DNA from: Marinobacter segnicrescens
GTDB lineage: Bacteria; Pseudomonadota; Gammaproteobacteria; Pseudomonadales; Oleiphilaceae
Assembly: GCF_900111555.1 (NCBI RefSeq)
Contig: NZ_FOHZ01000004.1
Location: 9,342 to 73,341 of the forward strand
Direction: 5' to 3'
DNA length: 64,000 nucleotides
Part shown: positions 8,256 through 15,179 of the stretch, in pieces
Numbering within the stretch: the first letter of the stretch is position 1
How the letters are laid out: every line of letters begins with the position of its first letter
The notes under the pieces: generated by a model
Database searches by the model: none
What the model saw: the letters and a program-made list of their open reading frames with translations, nothing else
What the model was told of the DNA's origin: nothing
Program-made: the position numbers and the translations under genes

Positions 8256-9410
8256 CTATAACCCATATTTCGATACATCAACTTTCGAAAATATTTCTTC
8301 CCAATAAATTTCCGAAAGCTCTTCCGAACTATCAGCTTCCTTTACACGATCAACCCACTTTCTCAGAATCTCAGTGAAATCGCTGAGCAAGGCGTCTCCA
8401 TTTTTAACTCCGTGTTTAGTTTCGTAGTATGAGACCAGCTCAGACATATCATCTTCAATGAATTCCTTTGTTAGTTTTACAAACTGCTCAGATGCATAAT
8501 GCATTTGGCCATCATTTTTCCTGAAATCTTCCATAACCTCTCTTGCCTGAAGCTCTGATTGCCAAGCTATTTCGGCAGTTAGAAATGCTCCGGCTTTTAG
8601 GATTGCCTTGCGCTGATCAACGTCAAGGCTTCTCCATGTATCCCTGTTAAAGGTAGCCCCACCAACACCAGCATAAACGCCGCCTGGCAGGTCAATTGTC
8701 ACGTGGTTTACTACCTCTGAAAGTCCAAGATTTCGAAGCTCAGAAGGCTGTGCCAATGTACAATCAACGACACCTTGGGATAACGCTTCCCGAATATCGT
8801 TAATTGTCATATTAACTTGCGTGGCATCAAACTCTTTCAACCAACGAGCCCAGTGAGATCCCCCGGCTCTAACCCGAGTACCATTCATCTCTGAAGGCTT
8901 CGTTATTTTCTTGTTACACAGTAGGGCATAATTTGCTGTAGTCACGTTAGCTGTATACACCTGATTTTGAGATTGATATTCATTTAAGCACTCAGGGCAG
9001 CTATGGAGTATGAATTCAGCCATCGCCCCCTGAAAAGCAAAGGTCCCCTTACCATTTAAGTTATTTTCACTGATAAGTTTCATTTGCATTGCGGACTCAT
9101 TAACCATATTGCTATGAGCATAACTTCCCGGCCAATAAGCCATGATTACGAATCCAACATCAGCAATTCCGTCCCTTATTCCTGGGGATGCTTCAGCTGC
9201 GCTCAGAAGAGAAAGAGGGAACACTTTAGCGGAGACCTTGCCGCTTGAATATTCGTTCACCTTAGAGGCCCACTGCTCAACGACATTTGTTGGTAATGAT
9301 CCAGATGGATAGGGAGAAGCAAAATTAAGCGTTGTAGCATTAGCGGTAGATACAATCAGAGATATTAATATAACAGTTGACAATAAGTTGGTAAGGCTTT
9401 GTTTTTTCAT
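8256..9410 (-). CDS. TRAP transporter solute-binding protein, DctP type (orphan)
   Basis: Periplasmic organic-acid receptor of 384 residues. A signal peptide of about 26 residues (MKKQ start, Leu/Ile/Val core, ANA cleavage site) precedes the mature protein. The family motif TRVRAGGSHWARW sits near residue 180 and a Cys pair (HSCPEC) near 137, both shared with the receptor at 1-705. The C-terminal 60 residues are acidic and helical. The gene is strikingly AT-rich compared with its neighbours, a sign of separate acquisition. No dctQ or dctM follows; downstream is the IS256 remnant, so the receptor is an orphan or works with permeases encoded elsewhere. It reads in the same direction as maoC and the scar gene, 51 bp after the scar. 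Confidence 0.9.
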   Translation of the reverse strand: MKKQSLTNLLSTVILISLIVSTANATTLNFASPYPSGSLPTNVVEQWASKVNEYSSGKVSAKVFPLSLLSAAEASPGIRDGIADVGFVIMAYWPGSYAHSNMVNESAMQMKLISENNLNGKGTFAFQGAMAEFILHSCPECLNEYQSQNQVYTANVTTANYALLCNKKITKPSEMNGTRVRAGGSHWARWLKEFDATQVNMTINDIREALSQGVVDCTLAQPSELRNLGLSEVVNHVTIDLPGGVYAGVGGATFNRDTWRSLDVDQRKAILKAGAFLTAEIAWQSELQAREVMEDFRKNDGQMHYASEQFVKLTKEFIEDDMSELVSYYETKHGVKNGDALLSDFTEILRKWVDRVKEADSSEELSEIYWEEIFSKVDVSKYGL

Positions 9411-9460
9411 GATATAGTTCCTTATATTATGTTGTTTTTGTTCGATTTTAAGGGGTATTT

Positions 9461-9745
9461 TTATCCTAATTCGTCATATTCTCCTTGTGGTGCGTAGGGT
9501 GGGGAATGCTTCGCTAGAAAGGAAGGCTGACTTTCGTGGCTGTCGACTGAGTGGATCGTCAAGTGAAAATTTTGACTTACCTCCCTCAGACTTGGGCTGG
9601 TGGATATCTCAAAGGTTTGAAATGTTGTGTCTTCTACGCGAACTGCAGCCAACGGCGATTTGGCAGCCGGAGGCGGGCCGGGCAGGTTGGGGGCGAGCGA
9701 GCCCCTCCAAATCCCGGTCGATTGTTCAGGTGCGTGAGCGCTCAT
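9461..9745 (-). pseudogene. Deletion scar: CoA-transferase start fused to enoyl-CoA hydratase end
   Basis: An open frame of 94 codons whose first ~24 residues (PE...GI...SLAPNLPGP) align with the start of the CoA-transferase at 1164. From residue ~31 on (KSPLA, FQTFE, QNFHLTIHSVDSHES, FLAKHSPPY) it aligns with the last ~57 residues of the enoyl-CoA hydratase at 4864-5640. The intervening genes (rest of CoA-transferase, thiolase, ligase and most of the hydratase, about 4.2 kb in the left copy) have been removed with the frame kept open. Its ATG overlaps the maoC stop (ATGA), the coupling expected of the ancestral operon maoC-caiB-...-ech. The product is unlikely to be functional. Confidence 0.82.
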
Positions 9746-10212
9746 AAGCTGGGCATCCGCAGATATATCAACATCGTCAGAGCAAGTACCTGTCTGCGAC
9801 TCTGGTTCACTAATCCCCCCGTTAACGCGACCTGTATGCGGCCGCGTTCGGATTGGCCCTGAACATCTTCGATGACAGTGAATCCCGTAAGAGTGTCGCC
9901 CGGACGCACCGGGTGGCGGAACTCCAAGTCACGGATACCGGCGCCGCCTATCACATCCCAGTGCCGGAAGAGACTACCGACGGTGAGTCGTTGGTATACC
10001 GCCAGGGTTTGTACACCACTTGCAATCAAGCCTCCGAAGTATCCTTTGTTCGCAGCGCGACGCTCGTCGATGTGGAAGAACTGCGGATCCCACTGGGTTG
10101 CAAACGTTACGATTTCTTCTTTGCTGAGCGTGTAGCTGCCTAGCTCGACCCGGTAGCCGGAGCGTAGGTCCTCTCTATCTGGGACAAAGGTTGGAGTAAA
10201 CGATTTCATCAT
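9742..10212 (-). CDS. MaoC-like enoyl-CoA hydratase
   Basis: Single hot-dog-fold hydratase of about 156 residues, predicted to add water to 2-enoyl-CoAs (R-specific type). The hydratase-2 style motif is WDPQFFHIDERRA near residue 41, giving the conserved Asp and His pair; GGLIASG and the RPGDTL segment fit MaoC proteins. ATG at 10212 follows AGGTG; a GTG at 10218 is possible. The first codons lie in the inverted repeat and are the same ones now fused to the CoA-transferase at 1143. Transcribed divergently from tetR across a shared operator. It may supply the hydratase missing from the left operon, though the left operon also has its own crotonase-type enzyme. Confidence 0.88.
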   Translation of the reverse strand: MMKSFTPTFVPDREDLRSGYRVELGSYTLSKEEIVTFATQWDPQFFHIDERRAANKGYFGGLIASGVQTLAVYQRLTVGSLFRHWDVIGGAGIRDLEFRHPVRPGDTLTGFTVIEDVQGQSERGRIQVALTGGLVNQSRRQVLALTMLIYLRMPSL

Positions 10213-10458
10213 TATCACCTGCCGAACGCATCAACACTATACGACTGTATAGCAAAATATACTAAGGTACAATATCAGCGTTTCTGGTAACCTTGCACGT
10301 CCCGACCGATCGTGGCTGCTTAGCGTACAAAGCCAACGCCAGCTTGATAGTCCGGTCATGTTCGAGGAACTACACAGACTCGGCTATGCATAGGAGTTAG
10401 ATAGTGAAGAAAACGGTGGGGGTATCCCCTAAATTGAATAGCGACTTGACTGCGAAGG
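10201..10458. repeat. Right arm of the 260-bp inverted repeat
   Basis: Reverse complement of 895-1154 at about 90% identity. It covers the first codons of maoC, the divergent promoter region and the first 18 codons of tetR. Here both flanking genes are intact, so this arm is the ancestral arrangement and the left arm the derived one. Confidence 0.9.
10237..10252. promoter_or_regulatory. Putative TetR operator, right copy
   Basis: CTATACGACTGTATAG, the exact reverse complement of the left operator, lies 24 bp upstream of the maoC ATG and about 150 bp upstream of tetR. Its placement suggests direct repression of maoC and possibly autoregulation. Confidence 0.65.
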
Positions 10459-11012
10459 CACGCATCCGCAATGCGGCATTCGCTCTGTATGCGAACTACG
10501 GAGAGGACGCGACCTCGATGCGTGCCATTGCCGAGGCGGCGGGTGTAACGGTTGGTTTGGTGGTGCACCACTTTAGAACCAAGGACGGACTGCGCGAGGC
10601 CATTGAGCAACATATTGTTGATTTGTTCTTCGGCGCGATCGAGCAAGTCCCCCTCGAAGGAACCACTGCGGAGATTGCAGCTGCTCGTGACGAAGCAGTC
10701 GCGGACATGCTCTCTGATAACCCAGCGGTAGTCGGTTACCTCAGGCGGGCTTTGCTCGATCCCATGGGGCACCGCGGCCGTATTCTGGAGATGCTCACCG
10801 ATCTCGCTGCCAAACAAGTGGCGACTTTGCGCAATGTCGGCGTTGCGTCGAAGGCACACCGTGACTCCAGTCAAGTAATCGGCGTCATGATTCGCCAGCT
10901 CGGGCAGCTCTTTCTTCAACCCATGGTCGATTCCATGTGGAATCAATTGGCCGGACCGAACGCGGCTGAAGATGACAAGCCGCTCCTGGTAGTAAAGGTG
11001 CAGGAGTCCTGA
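10404..11012 (+). CDS. TetR-family transcriptional regulator
   Basis: Ligand-responsive repressor of 202 residues. The N-terminal helix-turn-helix spans about residues 30-60 (NAAFALYANYG...MRAIAEAAGVTVGLVVHHFRTKDGL), the typical TetR signature; the rest is the helical ligand and dimer domain. GTG at 10404 has AGGAG seven bases upstream. Divergent from maoC over a region whose operator is duplicated in front of the catabolic operon at 1143, so it is the likely controller of both. An acyl-CoA intermediate is the expected inducer, as with FadR/PsrA-type TetR proteins (inference). An 8-bp inverted repeat (AAGGAGCG at 11017, CGCTCCTT at 11043) follows the stop. Confidence 0.9.
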   Translation: MKKTVGVSPKLNSDLTAKARIRNAAFALYANYGEDATSMRAIAEAAGVTVGLVVHHFRTKDGLREAIEQHIVDLFFGAIEQVPLEGTTAEIAAARDEAVADMLSDNPAVVGYLRRALLDPMGHRGRILEMLTDLAAKQVATLRNVGVASKAHRDSSQVIGVMIRQLGQLFLQPMVDSMWNQLAGPNAAEDDKPLLVVKVQES

Positions 11013-11484
11013 TCCGAAGGAGCGTCTTGATACAGATCTATTCGCTCCTTAGCATCATTTGCTTGTTTATCTTCCAACACCCCCTAATATCATTTCACTG
11101 CTGCGGGTCCCAGTCCGGTTTAAATGGGGGCCACTACACTGATAGAGTCAGTCGATACAGCCAGTTCCGAAAGTCTCGCACGCAAAGGGCAAAGTCGACC
11201 TTTCGATGAGCTCATTTCATTTTGATGTCCCGGCATACGGCCAGCAACCGGATGGATGGCATAGCTAACAGTGATTAAAAGCAACTGCCCCTCTGGCTTA
11301 ATGGTTGTCAGCTTCGTAATGCTCAGGTAGGCCCCTACCTGAAAAGGTCTGCTTTGTGGTTTGGGCGCCAATGTGACCGCGGCAAACATTGGAAAGCCGA
11401 CCTTTTTGCCCCGCCGAGATGGGCTAGTCAAGGAAGCTTGGGTTGTCGCCCAAAGGTGAGCGTTCATCCTACGACGTAGTTGAC
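11013..11484. other. Intergenic, no gene recognised
   Basis: Open frames here have no recognisable domain, no ribosome site and odd composition. The region joins the TetR gene to the IS66 debris and is probably old insertion-sequence flank. Confidence 0.5.
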
Positions 11485-11739
11485 CTACTTCACGTCACGT
11501 AGAGGCCTAAGTAACTCCGGCGAGACCTTGTACTGTTTCCTACCTTCCTCGCCCAGCACGATCACACTCTTACGGTTGATCTTGGTGAAGATCCCCAGCA
11601 CCGGTCGTTCTCGACCTTCGAAGGTCACTTTCAGACCAACCCGCAACCGACTCAAGGCTTGCAGGGTTTCCTGTTCTTGCAGTTCATCAATGCGCTGGCA
11701 GATGTACTAGTTCAGTTCCAGCAACTCGTCGATGCTCAT
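11485..11739 (-). pseudogene. Small IS66-associated protein gene with an in-frame stop
   Basis: From ATG at 11739 the frame encodes MSIDELLELN, then an amber TAG (11707-11709), then 73 more sense codons (ICQRIDELQEQETLQAL...VTFEGRERPVLGIFTKINRKSVIVLGEEG...) to TAG at 11485. Removing one stop gives an 84-residue KOW/SH3-like basic protein. It follows the minus-strand IS66 piece within 5 bp and is probably a passenger of that element. Function unknown. Confidence 0.55.
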
Positions 11740-11743
11740 GTCC

Positions 11744-12040
11744 TCAATGCGCCTGAACGACCTCCACCGGTGTGAGTTGCGTGGCTTGTCGGTCCGGGTG
11801 ACGTGGATCGATCAGCGCCCGTAGCGGATTCTCGGCGAACCGGATTTTCCAGAGCCGCGGAGTCAGGTTCGCCACTTCACTGGCGGGATGCTGACTGACG
11901 CGTTGCAGCACGTCCACCAGGTAAGTGTAGGGGTTAATATCGTGCAGCTTGCAGGTGCTGATCAGGCTCTGGATGATGCCCAGGTGTTCCGCGCCCAGTT
12001 CGGTCCAGCAGAACATCCAGTTTTCGCGGTTATGGAAACA
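11744..12040 (-). pseudogene. IS66-family transposase C-terminal fragment (minus)
   Basis: About 95 codons resembling the C-terminal part of an IS66 transposase: NWMFCWTELGAEHLGIIQSL, TCKLHDINPYTYLVDVL, HPASEV and LTPRLW. The catalytic core and N-terminus are missing. It starts at the palindrome at 12029-12050, where it meets a second, different IS66 fragment on the other strand. Confidence 0.75.
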
Positions 12041-12050
12041 CTTCCATAAC
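12029..12050. repeat. Palindromic junction of two IS66 fragments
   Basis: GTTATGGAA-ACAC-TTCCATAAC, a perfect 9-bp inverted repeat. On each strand it encodes the same HFHN residues that lead into an IS66 C-terminal segment, so two transposase fragments are joined head to head exactly at matching codons. Confidence 0.7.
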
Positions 12051-12300
12051 AAGAAAGCCTGGCTGTTCGCAGATACTTCGCAGGGTGCGAAAGCCAGTGC
12101 CACCTGTTACTCGCTGATCGAAACGGCCAAGGCCAACGGGCTGGAACCGTCGGCTTATACCCACCATGTGCTGACGCACATCGCTGATGCGGTTACCCTC
12201 GAACAGCTGGAAGCTCTCTTGCCCTGGAATGCAGAGCTGCCAGCTTTAAAAAATGTGGCTCAATACGGTTAGGGCAAGTGGGTCGGTTTAACGGCGCTTA
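12048..12300 (+). mobile_element. IS66-family C-terminal fragment with terminal repeat (plus)
   Basis: Codons from about 12048 to 12272 read KAWLFADTSQGAKASA, SLIETAKANGLEPSAY, LTHIADAVTLEQLEALLPWN: the C-terminal domain of an IS66 transposase of the Pseudomonas type, with a stop at 12272. It is followed at 12280-12300 by GGTCGGTTTAACGGCGCTTA(C), which in reverse is the GTAAGCG-type terminal repeat of IS66 elements. The other end and the catalytic domain are absent. Confidence 0.75.
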
Positions 12301-12304
12301 CGGC

Positions 12305-12770
12305 CAGAGCGCGAATCGTTGCTGGAAAAAAACGGTAGGTTTGATGAGCCGGTTGGGCGAAAAGCGGTAGGTTCAGTGAGCCGGTTTGGCCACTGCCGTG
12401 GATCCTCCCGGCCACCAGGTTTCAGAAAGTCATACAAAATCAAAAAAATACCGCTGCTGATTGATTAAATAATCGCCCAACTGGCTCGACCAGTGCGCGA
12501 ATCGTTGCTGGAAAAAAGCGGTAGGTTTGCGGTGCCGGTTTGCTCGAAAGAGGTAGGTTCAGTGAGCCGGTTTCGCCGCTGCCGTGGATCCTCCCGGCCA
12601 CCAGGTTTCAAAAAGTCATCCCAAACCCAAAAATACAGCGGCTAATTGATTAAATAATCGCCCAACTGGCTCGGCCAGAGCGCGAATCGTTGCTGAAGAA
12701 AAGCGGTAGGTTGAGTGAGCCGGTTTGCTCGAAAGAGGTAGGTTCAGTGAGCCGGTTTGGCCAAAACGAC
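12305..12770. repeat. 186-bp tandem repeat, about 2.5 copies, with nested doublets
   Basis: Units start at 12305, 12491 and 12676 with the shared opening CGCGAATCGTTGCTG; period 186 then 185 bp; the third is truncated near 12770. Each unit also holds two copies, 33 bp apart, of a ~23-bp motif (GGTAGGTTCAGTGAGCCGG), at about 12333/12365, 12519/12552 and 12704/12737. The array starts right at the IS66 terminus. No coding potential is evident. The regularity of the 33-bp doublet suggests protein-binding sites or an element end. Confidence 0.8.
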
Positions 12771-12862
12771 AATCGTGGGCAGTTCCAGCGCGTTGTGGCA
12801 CAGCGTCATGGTAGCGGGATGCGCAATGAGCTGTTGTTATTCTCTGAGTGAGGTAGGCGCAC

Positions 12863-13033
12863 TCATGTTTGCTGTTTGCGTTCAGCCTCTTCAATGATCG
12901 CGTCTATTCGGGCCATTACCTCACCGTGGGGAGTGCCTGGGCCGGGGTCGGCCAGCGAAGCGGCGACCTTGTTACGAAACCAGCGGTCATAGCGGGCTGC
13001 GTGTTCTTCGGTCTCGATCTCAGATTCGTGCAT
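12863..13033 (-). CDS. Small antitoxin-like protein (RelB/StbD C-terminal type)
   Basis: ATG at 13033 opens 56 codons: an acidic start, then AARYDRWFRNKVAASLADPGPGTPHGEVMARI and a charged tail. This YDRWFRxKV...DP..xxPHxEVMARI pattern is typical of short antitoxins paired with RelE/ParE toxins. No toxin gene adjoins it. It overlaps the end of the gene at 13020-13730 by 14 bp, which replaces the usual toxin neighbour. Its role as an orphan antitoxin is inferred; the DNA-binding half seen in longer relatives is missing. Confidence 0.6.
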   Translation of the reverse strand: MHESEIETEEHAARYDRWFRNKVAASLADPGPGTPHGEVMARIDAIIEEAERKQQT

Positions 13034-13730
13034 CGGATCGCTCCATAAACTCACTGATCTCACGCTCCAGGCGGGCATGCACATCCAGCAGGTCATCCTC
13101 GTCTACCGGCCGTTCCTTAAGGCGAGTGCGGGATTTCTGACGTTCAAACTCAGCGCGCTGTTCTGCATAGACGTAGTGCAGCACGCCCACTCCCAGGCTG
13201 GCACTGTCTTCCTCGTTCATGTGCTTACGCAGTCGCTTGAACTGCTCCGGAGTGGGCGGAGTCTGGCGTTTTGCGTCGATATCTTTCTGGCGGATGCCGA
13301 ACGCCTCGCCCCAAAGACCGACGGCGCGGTCCCAGGCCCTGGAGAGGGGCTGGTGCTCGGTGATGGCAATGCGCATGGGGTTGCCCGGTGCGTTTACCTG
13401 GAAGTAACACTGTTCCGCCTGGTTTCCGCCGATGGTCCCGATACCCAGGGTGATGCCCTGAAACCCCACGCCCCGGAAGGGTTTGACTCGCGGGTGCTCG
13501 GTACGAATGAAGTCCAGGTATTTGATGGCCGCCGCCCGCATGGCCCAGCGGGTTTCATAGTACTCAGCGCGGGTTTCCTGGTAGCGGCGCCAGAGCGTTT
13601 CGGGCACGGCGTCACTGGGACGGCGCAGGCTGAAGTACTTCTGATAGCGTTTGCCACGAATCATCGCAGCGACGCGCCAACCGTAGAATCCGGACGAGAG
13701 TTCGCCCTTGTCGTAGAACTGAATCGCCAT
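13020..13730 (-). CDS. Conserved-looking hypothetical protein
   Basis: 236 residues from ATG at 13730; an upstream in-frame start at 13766 would overlap the hipA remnant. Residues ~10-35 (SGFYGWRVAAMIRGKRYQKYFSL) resemble the short three-stranded AP2/integrase arm-type DNA-binding fold, where YQKYFS recurs. The middle contains GITLGIGTIGGNQAEQCYFQVN, and the C-terminal 70 residues are charged and helical. No catalytic motif is seen. A DNA-binding protein of a mobile region is my best guess. Reads in the same direction as the hipA remnant upstream and the small antitoxin-like gene downstream. Confidence 0.6.
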   Translation of the reverse strand: MAIQFYDKGELSSGFYGWRVAAMIRGKRYQKYFSLRRPSDAVPETLWRRYQETRAEYYETRWAMRAAAIKYLDFIRTEHPRVKPFRGVGFQGITLGIGTIGGNQAEQCYFQVNAPGNPMRIAITEHQPLSRAWDRAVGLWGEAFGIRQKDIDAKRQTPPTPEQFKRLRKHMNEEDSASLGVGVLHYVYAEQRAEFERQKSRTRLKERPVDEDDLLDVHARLEREISEFMERSDARI

Positions 13731-13741
13731 GGGTGGCTGAA

Positions 13742-14372
13742 TCATCCTTTTGTGGTGAGGTGACAATGCATCGACAGACCAGTGGGGACACCGATGGGCA
13801 AGACCCTTGGATGTCGGGTCACGGATTCCGGCAGCGCCTGCCAGGCATCGGTGCGTTGTAGTTCAGTGAGGGTCGCACTACGGGATTGCAACCCGGCCCA
13901 GGCTCGATCCGGTGAATGTGCGAAGCTCTGAATCACGCTCTGCCAATCTGGGTTCCCATCCTTTTGCCAGTCTCTGGGCCAGGTAGTGCTCCAGGCGGTA
14001 CCGTCTTCGTCCATCACCATGGGTGACACATCATAGATGGGCGTCAGTTCCTGGCCGTGGAACGTTCGATGGAACGACGTATTGCGCCCGTGGTTGTCGC
14101 TGTTACCAAGCAACCGGTTAACGTGATCCCGGATAAGGTATTCGACCAGCATTCCATCCGGATCACTGGCCATCGGCAGAATGACGTCCAGCGCATCGAT
14201 GTGGCTCAGCCGGGCACCGTTACCAATCTTGCCCATCACATTATACAGGGACTCCACCGGATAACGACGATTGCCTTGGAACGCTACCGCACCGGCACAA
14301 AGTCGTTATCGCCGGTAACCACGACAGGGCCTTCCAGGAAGCGCCAGAGTTGGTCCAGGAGACGCTAATCTA
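13742..14372 (-). pseudogene. HipA-type kinase toxin, truncated and frameshifted
   Basis: An open frame from 14257 gives 171 residues with the C-terminal kinase signatures of HipA: HVNRLLGNSDNHGRNTSF (catalytic Asp, Asn) and PIYDVSPMVMDEDG (metal Asp). Upstream codons continue in frame to about 14300 (GAVAFQGNRRYP); further upstream the likely continuation (LLDQLWRFLEGPVVVTGDNDF) is in another frame, bounded by a stop at about 14372. The N-terminal ATP-binding half is missing, so it cannot be an active toxin. A HipB-like xre gene on the same strand sits 5 kb away at 19226-19423; the pair may have been split by the intervening cargo. Confidence 0.7.
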
Positions 14373-14568
14373 TGCGTGTTGAGAACCCACGGTCCACCAA
14401 GACGCATCGTTAAGCCAGGGTGCTGGATCAGAGAAAGGAGTTAACAAGGTAATAAAGTCAGTAGCCCAAAAATTGCTTCATGCAATCCATCAAAAGGTCT
14501 TTCCCTTGCACATGAGCCCGACCCCCCTTACGTTATGACCTGTTAACTGGTCTTTTTCGGAGGAAGTT

Positions 14569-14817
14569 ATGACTAATCAAATCTATTCTGAGGTGACCGC
14601 AAGCATTTCAGAGCTCAAAAAAAATCCGATGGCGGCCGTGAATTCCGGAGAGGGGTTTCCAATCGTCGTTCTAAACCGTAACAAACCGGTATTCTACTGC
14701 GTTCCAGCTGAAATCTACGAAGCCATGCTAGACCGCCTCGACAACCAAGAGCTAGTGGCCATCGTGAAAGAGAGGCTTGTAGAACCAAGTATTCGAGTCG
14801 ATTTAAATGAGCTATAA
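14569..14817 (+). CDS. Antitoxin of a RelE-type toxin-antitoxin pair
   Basis: 82 residues. The opening MTNQIYSEVTASISELKKNPMAAVN is the Phd/StbD-type DNA-binding region; PIVVLNRNKPVFYCVPAEIYEAML continues the fold, and the C-terminal 25 residues would wrap the toxin. GGAGG lies just upstream of the ATG. It overlaps the toxin gene by 11 bp, the normal arrangement for co-translated pairs. Appears intact, whereas its toxin does not. Confidence 0.88.
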   Translation: MTNQIYSEVTASISELKKNPMAAVNSGEGFPIVVLNRNKPVFYCVPAEIYEAMLDRLDNQELVAIVKERLVEPSIRVDLNEL

Positions 14818-15091
14818 GTATTCGCTTGCATTCAAGCCATCCGCTTTGAGGGAATGGAAGAAGCTCGCTCCGGCAATTCGAGATCAGTTTAAGACGAAGC
14901 TAACGAAGCGCCTCGATGAACCTCACGTTCCAGCTGACGCCCTGTCAGGGCTTCAAGGTTGCTACAAAATCAAACTAAAGAGTGTTGGATATCGCCTGGT
15001 CTACCAGGTTGAGGACGGTGAGGTTTTAGTGACCGTTGTAGCCGGAGGGTCCAACCGTACTGGTGTTGATAATCCAGACGCATGGGGCTGA
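14807..15091 (+). CDS. relE: RelE-family toxin with an altered C-terminus
   Basis: 94 residues. Residues 1-80 follow RelE closely (LAFKPSALREWKKL, LKSVGYRLVYQVEDGEVLVTVVA). RelE mRNA interferases then continue with a VGKRERxxVY-type end carrying catalytic Arg and Tyr. Here the sequence turns into GGSNRTGVDNPDAWG and stops. The foreign tail coincides with the truncated minus-strand gene at 15050-15179, so the toxin gene was probably cut at about 15,045 when the pair was joined to this DNA. Loss of the C-terminal catalytic residues suggests a weakened or dead ribosome-dependent RNase. Confidence 0.8.
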   Translation: MSYKYSLAFKPSALREWKKLAPAIRDQFKTKLTKRLDEPHVPADALSGLQGCYKIKLKSVGYRLVYQVEDGEVLVTVVAGGSNRTGVDNPDAWG

Positions 15092-15179
15092 GCAGGCCGG
15101 ACTCCGGCCGGTCCATCATAATCCCCGCCAGGGTATCCCAACCTGCCGGGCTCCAGCGCTCAAGTTCAACCAGCGACAT
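15050..15179 (-). pseudogene. 5' part of a gene truncated at the relE junction
   Basis: ATG at 15179 overlaps the phosphoesterase stop (15166) and opens MSLVELERWSPAGWDTLAGIMMDRPESGLL..., GC-rich and host-like, for about 40 codons. The frame then enters the antisense of relE. I read it as the next gene of the minus-strand phosphoesterase operon, beheaded at its 3' end by the toxin-antitoxin DNA. The family is not recognised. Confidence 0.5.

Noticed and set aside
11120..11467. 115-codon minus-strand frame
   Set aside because: No domain, no ribosome site and unusual composition; lies in IS debris.
12305..12770. Possible CRISPR array
   Set aside because: The repeats are long (186 bp) and tandem, with no short repeat/spacer alternation and no cas genes nearby.
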